Part shown: positions 16,151 through 24,200 of the stretch, one piece after another
Position numbering within the stretch: the stretch's first letter is position 1
Layout of the letters: each line of letters starts with the position of its first letter
From: Collinsella sp.
Lineage (GTDB): Bacteria; Actinomycetota; Coriobacteriia; Coriobacteriales; Coriobacteriaceae
DNA length: 51,707 nt
Reading direction: 5' to 3'
NCBI GenBank assembly: GCA_031294825.1
Contig: JAUMPM010000011.1
Coordinates: forward strand, 1 to 51,707
Made by a program: the position numbers and the translations under genes
Notes under the pieces: model-generated
What the model was told of the DNA's origin: nothing
The model's input: only the letters and a program-made list of their open reading frames with translations
Database searches by the model: none

Positions 16151-17854
16151 ATGAGCAATCCCTCGAACCGCGCTTCGATGCGCGGGCAACTCACGCTGCG
16201 CGGCGTCGTCATCGGCGTCCTTGGCTGCGTGATCATCACGGCAAGCTCGGCCTACACGGCCCTCAAGATGGGCGCACTCCCCTGGCCGATCATTTTCGCT
16301 GCCGTCATTTCACTGTTCTTCCTGAAGCTCATGGGCAACGCCAGCCTCAACGAGGCCAACGTCACCCACACCATCATGTCCGCGGGCGCCATGGTCGCCG
16401 GCGGCCTGGCGTTTACCATCCCGGGCGCCTGGATGCTGGGCTATGCCGACCAGATCAGCTGGCTCGACATGTTTATCGTGGCGCTCGCCGGCACCATCTT
16501 GGGCCTTCTGGCGACAGCGCTCATCCACCGTCACTTTATCGTGGACGCCGCGCTGGAGTTCCCCACCGGCAACGCCGCAGCTCAGACCCTGCGCGCCACC
16601 GAGGCCAGCGGCAAGACCGGCAAGCAGCTCTTTGGCTCCATGGCCATCGCAGGCATCTACAGCGTGCTTCGCGACGCTCTGGGCGTGGTGCCCAGCATGC
16701 TTTGCACGCTCAATATCCCCGGCGTGACCTTTGCCATCTACAACTCGCCCATGCTGCTGTCCATCGGCTTTTTGGTAGGCTTTGCCCCCGTCGCCTTCTG
16801 GTTTGCCGGCGCGCTGCTGGGTAACTTTGGCATCATCGTTGGCGGCACCGCTGCCGGCCTGTTCGATATTGTGACCGCGCAGGGTATCGTCAAGTCCCTC
16901 GGTATGGGCCTTATGATGGGCTTTGGAGTCGCCGTCGTCCTTAAGGACATCCTGCCGCAGGTCGCCGGTATCGTCCGCGGTCTTGCAGCCGACAGCTCCA
17001 CCGACACCGACGAGCAGTCGCTCATCTCGGGCTCGCTTAAGCTCGACGCCGGCATCATCGGCCTGGGCACCGCAGCCATTGCCGTGATCGTTGCCATCGC
17101 GCTCGACCTCGGCCCCGTTCCGGCCGTCATCGTCACGCTGTTCACCTTTGTCACCACCATTATGAGCGCTCAGAGCTGCGGCCAGACGGGTATCGATCCC
17201 ATGGAGATCTTTGGCCTCATCGTCATGCTCATCGTGGCAGCTTTCGCGCAGCTCGCGCAGGTCAAGCTGTTCTTTATCGCCGGCATCGTGGCCGTAGCGT
17301 GCGGCCTTGCTGGCGACGTCATGAACGACTTTAAGGCCGGAGCCGTACTGGGTACCAACCCGCGCGCACAGTGGGTCGGCCAGGCCATTGGCGGCATCGT
17401 GGGCGCCCTGGTCGCTGCCGCTGTCATGGTCGCGCTCGTCACCGCCTATGGTCCGGACGCCTTCGGCCCCGACAAGAGCTTTGTGGCCGCGCAGGCAAGC
17501 GTGGTCGCCACCATGGTCTCGGGTATCCCGAGCGTGCCGTGGTTCGCAGGCGGCTTTATCGCCGGCATCGTCATGTACTGGCTCGGCATTCCGGCCATGA
17601 TGATCGGCCTGGGCGTGTACCTGCCGTTCTACATGTCACTCACGGCATTCCTGGGCTCCTGCGTCAAACTCGCCTACGACAAGTGGTTCGCCCACCGCGA
17701 CGCCACCGCTGGTCTTTCTGACGAGGAGAGGGCTGCCAAGGACGCCGCCTTCCAGGAACAGGGCCTAGTTGTCGCCAGCGGCCTGCTCGGCGGCGAGTCC
17801 ATCGTCGGCGTTATCCTGGCGTTTGTCTCCGTGGGCTTAAGCCTGCTGGGATAA
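16151..17854 (+). CDS. OPT family oligopeptide transporter
   Basis: 567 aa with about fourteen hydrophobic segments. OPT proteins import peptides or metal chelates by proton coupling. The N-terminal family pattern (ASSAYTALKMGALPWPIIFA at 29-48, FPTGNAAAQTLRATEASG near 140) is the bacterial OPT type. AAAGGAG stands 6 bases before the ATG. A TATACT -10-like hexamer is at 16035-16040 but no good -35 is evident. It fits the peptide-based nutrition suggested by the M18 and M20 peptidases in the window. Confidence 0.92.
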   Translation: MSNPSNRASMRGQLTLRGVVIGVLGCVIITASSAYTALKMGALPWPIIFAAVISLFFLKLMGNASLNEANVTHTIMSAGAMVAGGLAFTIPGAWMLGYADQISWLDMFIVALAGTILGLLATALIHRHFIVDAALEFPTGNAAAQTLRATEASGKTGKQLFGSMAIAGIYSVLRDALGVVPSMLCTLNIPGVTFAIYNSPMLLSIGFLVGFAPVAFWFAGALLGNFGIIVGGTAAGLFDIVTAQGIVKSLGMGLMMGFGVAVVLKDILPQVAGIVRGLAADSSTDTDEQSLISGSLKLDAGIIGLGTAAIAVIVAIALDLGPVPAVIVTLFTFVTTIMSAQSCGQTGIDPMEIFGLIVMLIVAAFAQLAQVKLFFIAGIVAVACGLAGDVMNDFKAGAVLGTNPRAQWVGQAIGGIVGALVAAAVMVALVTAYGPDAFGPDKSFVAAQASVVATMVSGIPSVPWFAGGFIAGIVMYWLGIPAMMIGLGVYLPFYMSLTAFLGSCVKLAYDKWFAHRDATAGLSDEERAAKDAAFQEQGLVVASGLLGGESIVGVILAFVSVGLSLLG

Positions 17855-17880
17855 ACCCAACAACAACGTACCCGTACAGA

Positions 17881-17917
17881 GCGCGGGGTTGGTGGCTATC
17901 CGGCCCCGCGCTTTTTT
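17881..17917 (+). terminator. Rho-independent terminator of the OPT gene
   Basis: GCGCGGGG (17881-17888) pairs with CCCCGCGC (17904-17911), followed by TTTTTT. Confidence 0.9.
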
Positions 17918-18069
17918 GTATCTGCCGAAACCCTCAGCAGCACTCGCATGTGGCCTGTCTTCCTTTGCCTGCTCGCCTAAGTTCCATGTCAAGATGACCG
18001 CCCCGCCCGTCACGGTGTAGAGTACATGCTGCGAACGCACCCGCGTTCCTGCGGCAATACGAGGTGGAC

Positions 18070-19209
18070 ATGGAACTCGACAAACAACAGCTCAAGCGAC
18101 TGCGTGAGCGCCATCATCGGCGCCATGGCATCCGCCCCGCTCACAGCGAGGCCATGGAGAACGCAAGCCGCTTTCTAAAGCAGGCATTCAACATTCGCGA
18201 GGGACGCGCACCCTATCACGTGATTCGCAAGCGCTTTGTAAACGGGGCGCGCCTGACTGGCTCACACTTATGCATCTTGATCATTGCCATGTTGATCGCG
18301 AGCATCGGCCTCGATATCGACTCGGATATCGCCATTGTAGGCGCCATGCTCATCTGCCCGCTCATGGGCTCGGTCCTTGCCATGGCATACGGCATCGCCA
18401 CGCTCGACCGCGAGATCACCCTTGAGGCCGTCGCCGGCCTCGCGCTGCAGATGGTCTTTTGCCTGGTCACGTCCACGTTGTACTTTAAGCTCTCGCCCCT
18501 TGGCACCACCACGGCCGCCATCATCGACAATTCGACACCGACCGTGTGGGACCTTGCCGTCGCGCTCGCGGGCGGCTTTGCGGGCGGCCTGGGCAACTCG
18601 CGCGACCAGGAACCCGCCACGCTCATCGCCGGGGTGGCTGTGGCGACCGCACTCATGCCGCCCCTGTGCGCGGCGGGCTATGGCATCGCCATCGCAAGCG
18701 GGTCATTGTTTCTCTCGGCGCTTTATGAATTTGGCATCAACGTGGTCTTTATCGCGCTGGCTGCCGAAGCCGTGCTGCTTCTATTGCGCGTGCCGCTCAA
18801 GCGCGACCTCAACGGCGACGGCATTGTGACTGCCGAGGAAGATGCCGAGGTCGACGAGCTATCACGCAAGGTGCGCCGCCGCATCATTGTGGGCACGGTA
18901 GTCTTTGCCATCCCCTGCATCGTCATGACGGCGGGGTCTATTGGCTCGGCGCAGTCCGGCGTGCAGGACGGCTACGGCGTCACCGAAACCACGCGCGAGC
19001 TTGCGGCGGTGCTACCGGGCTTTAAGGACTACACCGTCGCCGTCGAAACCTCGGCTACCGAAGGCGAGGAAGAGGGCATCGTCGAGCGCGAGATTGTCGC
19101 CCATGTGACGACAGACGAGGCGCTTGGGGCACACGACCGTCACGTCGCTCGCAAGCTCATCGACCTCAACGTGCCTGAACTCGATCGCGTGGAATTTGAC
19201 GTGAAGTGA
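18070..19209 (+). CDS. DUF389 (TIGR00341-like) membrane protein
   Basis: 379 aa. After a basic N-terminus (LKRLRERHHRRHG) come about seven membrane helices with the DUF389 pattern IVGAMLICPLMGSVLAMAYG near 93-112 and GVAVATALMPPLCAAGYGIA near 190-209, then a soluble C-terminal part of about 100 residues. The family has no established function. The ATG at 18070 follows GAGG by five bases; a GTG two codons earlier lacks a ribosome site. The C-terminal segment (LAAVLPGFKDYTVAV...) may be an added small domain. Confidence 0.9.
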   Translation: MELDKQQLKRLRERHHRRHGIRPAHSEAMENASRFLKQAFNIREGRAPYHVIRKRFVNGARLTGSHLCILIIAMLIASIGLDIDSDIAIVGAMLICPLMGSVLAMAYGIATLDREITLEAVAGLALQMVFCLVTSTLYFKLSPLGTTTAAIIDNSTPTVWDLAVALAGGFAGGLGNSRDQEPATLIAGVAVATALMPPLCAAGYGIAIASGSLFLSALYEFGINVVFIALAAEAVLLLLRVPLKRDLNGDGIVTAEEDAEVDELSRKVRRRIIVGTVVFAIPCIVMTAGSIGSAQSGVQDGYGVTETTRELAAVLPGFKDYTVAVETSATEGEEEGIVEREIVAHVTTDEALGAHDRHVARKLIDLNVPELDRVEFDVK

Positions 19210-19278
19210 TGCGGGACGCGAGGTGAGCCCGGCGCGAGCGCGCGCAGCCACGGAGCACAGACGCTGCCAAGCGCGGCC

Positions 19279-19758
19279 CTACAGCTCGTACTTGTACACG
19301 CGATAGATGTACTTTTCGGCTTCCATCTCAAAGGTAGCGATGGGCAGTCCATAGCGATCGTACTCGGTAAAGGTCTTGGCCTGGCCCGATGCCACGAGCA
19401 TACTATTCGAATCGCCGACGCGCTGCGCGCTGCTCACATAGCCCGAAAACAGCACGGCGATCTGGTCCTCAAGTTCGTAGGTGCGCGCCGTCTCGTCCAC
19501 TGTAAAGATGCGCCCAAACGAATGCGTGCCCTTGTTGTAGTCGGTCACCACCGCGGAGCCCAGCTGGCCCCAGTCGAACTTGGGATAGCTTTCGGCCGCA
19601 CCAAAGTTGTTGTCGTATAGCAGCACCTGATAGCGACCGGTCGTTGCCGTGTCAGAACTCGGCAGATACGTCACGCTGTGCTGGCCCGCGTTGAGCGAAA
19701 AATCGCCCTGGGCCTGCAGCAACTTGTCCTCAAAGCCCGAGCCGGCCCATTGCCACTC
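19279..19758 (-). pseudogene. Arylsulfotransferase (ASST) C-terminal remnant
   Basis: About 160 codons that look like the C-terminal end of a bacterial arylsulfate sulfotransferase: EWQWAGSGFEDKLL, then LLYDNNFG, YELEDQIAVLF, and the terminal PIATFEMEAEKYIYRVYKY. Full ASST proteins are about 550-620 aa with the catalytic His residues further upstream; all of that is missing. The frame is open only to a TGA at 19783-19785 and has no sensible start codon or ribosome site for it. A terminator and the stop of the dehydrogenase gene follow directly upstream. It is best read as a 5'-truncated, non-functional remnant left by a deletion. Assignment to ASST rests on recalled family features. Confidence 0.6.
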
Positions 19759-19797
19759 CTTTCTATTTCTGGGTCCATCTTCTCACTGCTGGCGACC

Positions 19798-19838
19798 AAA
19801 AATGATTCGTTTTCCTCCGTTCCCGAGGAATCATTTTT
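19798..19838 (-). terminator. Terminator overlapping the stop codon of the dehydrogenase gene
   Basis: AAAAATGATTC (19798-19808) pairs with 19828-19838; the inner CCTC/GAGG adds to the stem. On the minus strand a run of T follows. The stop codon TAA (19839-19837) lies in the 5' arm. Confidence 0.75.
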
Positions 19839-20796
19839 AGTACTTAAAGAAGCCCTCGCCCGAGCTTTCGCCCAGCTTGCCTTCGTCGAGCATTTTCTTG
19901 AGGACGGACGCCATGGCCTTAAAGTTGTAGGGCATCATCATCTTTTTGAGCAGTGGGCTCACCAAGCCAGGCACCTTCTGATACTGCATGACGATGTTGT
20001 AGGCCGTCTGGATGCCCACCGTGTCGAACACGCGGAACGGACCTTTGGGTGCGCCGGTGCCGCGCGTCCATGCGAGGTCGATGCTCTTGGGGTCACTCAC
20101 GCCCGAGACATACAGGTCAAGGCCCGAAAGCAGCCACGGCACCAGCATGGAATTGAGCAGGTAGCCGTTCTTTTCCTTGTTGACGGGCAGGGCAAGCATG
20201 CGGATATCGTTGGCAAAGTCGACGAGCTCGTCGAAGTAGCGCTTGTCAGTTTGGCTCTGGGCCATGACCTCGGTCATGTTGTTCTTCCAGATGGAGTTGG
20301 CAAAGTGCAGCGACAGGTACTTCTCGGGGCGGCCGGTGTACTTGGCAAAGGTGCTCGGCAGCAGCGTAGAGGAGTTCGTTACGACGACGGTCTTTTGCGG
20401 GAGGACCGGGGCGAGCTTCTTGTAGAAGTCGATCTTTGCCTGGGCGTCCTCGGCCATGGACTCGATGACCAAGTCGGCGTCGGCCACGGCTTTGGCGAGG
20501 TCGAGCTCCAGCTTGAGTGTGGAGTAGGCACGCTCAACGGCGGCGAGCGCCGCCTCCTTGTCGAAAGGCTGGTCGCTATCGGCGATACCGGCGCACCACT
20601 CGCCCGTGCCGTCCGCCATGCCCTCGATTGCCGCGATGTACTCCTCGCGCACATGATCGATCTTGGGCTGGGTGCGGCCGATGCTGCCCTCGCTGCGCAG
20701 CCAAATCGTTACATCAAAGCCGCAGTAAGCAGCCTGAAAGGCAATCTGGCTTCCTAACACGCCGCCGCCGGCAACACAAACGGTCTTGTAGCTCAT
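19837..20796 (-). CDS. 3-hydroxyacyl-CoA dehydrogenase (3-hydroxybutyryl-CoA dehydrogenase type)
   Basis: 319 aa NAD-dependent enzyme that interconverts 3-hydroxyacyl-CoA and 3-oxoacyl-CoA. The Rossmann start is VCVAGGGVLGSQIAFQAA (6-23), the catalytic domain has the LHFANSIWKNNMTEVMAQ stretch (His of the His-Glu pair near 163), NGYLLNSML helix and the C-terminal GEGFFKY. The canonical fingerprint HFFNP is changed to HFANS, so it is a divergent subfamily. It lies 416 bp before the giant acyl-CoA dehydratase-type gene on the same strand; together they suggest reductive 2-/3-hydroxyacyl-CoA metabolism, but they are separated by a terminator. GAGAGG is upstream of the ATG. Confidence 0.9.
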   Translation of the reverse strand: MSYKTVCVAGGGVLGSQIAFQAAYCGFDVTIWLRSEGSIGRTQPKIDHVREEYIAAIEGMADGTGEWCAGIADSDQPFDKEAALAAVERAYSTLKLELDLAKAVADADLVIESMAEDAQAKIDFYKKLAPVLPQKTVVVTNSSTLLPSTFAKYTGRPEKYLSLHFANSIWKNNMTEVMAQSQTDKRYFDELVDFANDIRMLALPVNKEKNGYLLNSMLVPWLLSGLDLYVSGVSDPKSIDLAWTRGTGAPKGPFRVFDTVGIQTAYNIVMQYQKVPGLVSPLLKKMMMPYNFKAMASVLKKMLDEGKLGESSGEGFFKY

Positions 20797-20966
20797 AGGA
20801 ACAGTCCTCTCTTACGTAATTCCATAGATGTGTATTTATTCAACCGTAAGGGGACTGCACGCTGGGGGTGGGTTCTATAAACGGACGGTAATTTGCGGCG
20901 AACGGCTACATCTGTTCATTAACTCTCGATTTTGAGGGCATTTTTTGACGCTGCTGAACCGCTGTT

Positions 20967-21094
20967 TTCGGAAGTGCGGGGAAAAATCGGGATTCGCCGA
21001 CCAGACCGGCTTTTTTTACAACAAAACCGCAGGTCGTGAGAGTCTAAAAAGGCGGTGTGCTCAGGAGGTTCGCGTTTTTTCCCGCACTTCCGAA
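20967..21094. repeat. Long inverted repeat, 20-bp arms
   Basis: TTCGGAAGTGCGGGGAAAAA (20967-20986) and its near-perfect complement (21075-21094, one mismatch) enclose 88 bases containing GCCGACCAGACCGGC and a T7 run. The arms end in A/T tracts, as in MITE-like or bidirectional hairpin elements. Both strands have open frames across it (20945-21223 plus, 20919-21191 minus) that look like chance translations of the repeat. The rest of 20797-21212 holds no gene. Confidence 0.65.
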
Positions 21095-21151
21095 ATTCGA
21101 GTGCACAGAAGGCTGCGACAAAACGATTTACGCAACATATGTCCAGCAAAA

Positions 21152-21182
21152 ACGGGTGGTAGCCGGTACGGCTACCACCCGT
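21152..21182. terminator. Terminator of the giant activase/dehydratase gene
   Basis: Perfect 13-bp stem (21152-21164 with 21170-21182), loop GGTAC. On the minus strand it is followed by TTTTT from the A run at 21147-21151. Confidence 0.88.
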
Positions 21183-21212
21183 TTGTCTCATATCTAGCCC
21201 AAAGCAGGCCAG

Positions 21213-24200
21213 TTACTTCTTAATGCCGCGTCCCAGGCGCTCAGCGACCGACGCCACGGCACTCTCGTCGACCGAGCCGCAGCTCACGCAGCCATCGTGG
21301 GCACGCATCTGGCCGGTGACCTCGTCCATCGCGAGCGGCGCCACCTTCTCGAGCTTAAAGCCCTTGCCGGCGCGCATGTTTTCCTTGGCCACGCTGATCA
21401 TGAGCTTAATGCGGTTGAGCTGGTTGACCTCGGACGCGCCGGGGTCGTAGTCCACCGCGACGATGTTGCTCTCGGGATGCTGGCGGCGCAGCTCCTTGAT
21501 CACGGCCTTACCCACTACGTGGTTGGGCAGGCACGCGAAGGGCTGCGTGCAGATGATGTTGGGCGCACCGTGGTCGATAAGGTCGAGCATCTCGGCCGTG
21601 AGCAGCCAGCCTTCGCCCATGTTGTTGCACACCGAAAGCACCGTGCGGGCCTTGTCCGCCATGGTGCCAATGCGCTCGGGCGCCTCGAAGCGGCGGGACT
21701 TTTCGAGCATCTCCTCCACCGGCGTGCGCATCCAGTCCACCAGCTTAATGAGCGCCTGCATGCTAGCGCGCGCCGTGGCAGAGCTTCCCAGCTCGTCTTT
21801 TTGAAGCTCGGCGTTGCTCATGGAGTACAGGAAGAAGTCGAGCAGGCCCGGTACCACGGCCTCGCAGCCCTCGCGCTCAATGACATCGACCACGTGGTTG
21901 TTGGCCGTGGGATGGAACTTGACCAGGATCTCGCCAACCACGCCCACGCGCGGCTTGGTACCCTCGCCCACAAGCGGCATGGTGTCGAACGCGCGGATGG
22001 CCTCGCGGCACAACTTGGTGTAGTTGTGCCTGTTGAACTTAGGCGCCAGCTTGCGGGCGCGCGCCATGTACTCCTCGTAAAGTGCGTTGGCGGCACCGGG
22101 CGTGGCCTCGTACGGGCGGCAACGATAGAGCATCTGCATCATGACGTCACCAAAGAGCACCGCGTACACGGCCTGCTTAAGCAGCGCCGGCGTAATTTTA
22201 AAGCCGGGGTTGTCCTCGCCGAGCGCCACGGCCGAAAGCGAGATCACCGGAATCTCGGGGTGGCCGCTCTCGCGCAGGGCCTTGCGGATGAGCGCGATGT
22301 AGTTGGTGGCACGGCAGCCACCGCCGGTCTGGCTGATGACCACGGCCGTCTTGGACAGGTCGTACCGACCGCTCTCGATGGCCTCCATAATCTGGCCCGT
22401 CACCAGGATCGACGGATAGCAGATGTCGTTGTTCACGTAGCGCAGGCCGGCCTCGACGGCATCGTGGTCAGTCGAGGGCAGCAGCTCCAAGTTGTAGCCA
22501 GCACCACGGAACACCTCTTTGACCAGGTCAAAGTGAATCGGCGCCATCTGCGGGCACAGGATGGTGTAGCCCTCGTCGCGCATCTGCTCGGTAAAGGGCA
22601 CCTTGGGCCACGCGGTCGAAGCACTCTCGCGCTGAGCCTCGAACGTGTACTTGCGGCTCGCGAACGCGGGGGCATCCGTGGAAGGCGCCACCGGCGCGGC
22701 ATCGCCCTGCTCGTAGGCCTCGCCCGCGGCCGTAGCCTCGGCCAAGCGCTCGGCCTCCTGGTCCTTGAGCGCCGCCATGAGCGAGCGGATGCGGATGCGC
22801 GCGGCGCCCAGGTTGGACACCTCGTCGATCTTGAGCACGGTGTAGATCTTGCCGCTGGCCTCCAGAATCTCCTGCACCTGGTCGGTGGTCAGAGCGTCCA
22901 GGCCGCAGCCGAAAGAGTTGAGCTGGATCAGGTCCAGGTCGTTGCGCATCGTCACAAAACGGGCGACGGCGTACAGGCGGCTGTGGTACATCCACTGGTC
23001 GACGACGCGAATCGGACGCTCGGGCTTTACCAGATGCGCGAGCGAATCCTCGGTAAAGACCGCAAAGCCAAAGCTCGAGATAAGCTCAGGCAGGGCGTGG
23101 TTGATCTCGGGGTCATTGTGGTAAGGACGGCCGGCGAGCACAATGCCGTGGCCGCCGTGGTCCTCGACCCACTTAAGGGCCTCCTCGCCCATGGTCTGGA
23201 TGTCCTCGTGGAAACGCGCATCGGCCTCAAAAGCAGCGTTGACGGCGGCATCGACCTCGGAGCGTGTGATCTTGGGACCGCGCACGCGACCGCGACCGGC
23301 TTGCGCATCGGCCACGCGGTCGACGGCGAGCACCTGGTACAAACGGCGCTTGAGCACGGTCTTGTCGTGATAGGGCACAAACGGGTACAGGAACTCGATT
23401 TTCTGCTCGCGGATCTCGTCGATATTGAGCGCAAGCGCCGTGGGGTAGCTCATAACGATGGGGCAGTTATAGCAGTTACCGGCAGTCGGGTCCTCTTTGC
23501 GCTCCCAGCGCACGCACGGCATCCAAATAAAGTCGACGTCACGGTCGATGAGGTTCATCACATGGCCGTGGCTCATCTTTGCCGGGTAGCACACGCTCTC
23601 GGACGGCATGGACTCGATGCCCGCCTGGTAGGTCTTTTTGCTCGACTGGTCGGACAGCTGCACGCTAAAGCCCAGGCGCGTAAAGAACGCGTGCCAGAAG
23701 GGGTAGTTCTCGTACATGTTGAGTGCGCGCGGGATACCCACGGTGCCGCGCGGGGCCTCGTCGGGACTCAGGATCTCGCGGTTAAAGAGCAGCTCGTTTT
23801 TCTTTTTGAAAAGGTTGGGGGCCTCAGTCTTCTGCTTTTTGTGGCCGGCGCCCTTCTCGCAGCGGTTGCCGGTAATGAAGCGCCTACCGCCGCCAAAGTC
23901 GTTGACGGTAAGCTGGCAGTTGTTGGAGCAGCGACCGCAGCGGACATGCTTTTGCGTCACGGTGAGGTGCGCGATGTCCTCGGCCGAAAGGATGGTCGAG
24001 ATGCCGTCGGCGCCGGCGCGATCGCGGGCGAGCAAGGCCGCACCGTAGGCGCCCATGCAGCCGGCGATGTCGGGACGCACGGCATGAACGCCGGTGAGCT
24101 GCTCAAACGCGCGCAGCGTAGCATCGGACATAAAGGTACCGCCCTGAACGATTACCTGGCTGCCGATCTCCTTGGGATCGCGCAGCTTAATGACCTTGAA

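Noticed and set aside
20919..21223. Two opposite ORFs of about 90 codons
   Set aside because: Both are translations of the long inverted repeat and of the terminator; they share mirrored peptide pieces (RKCG..., YHPF) because of the repeat.
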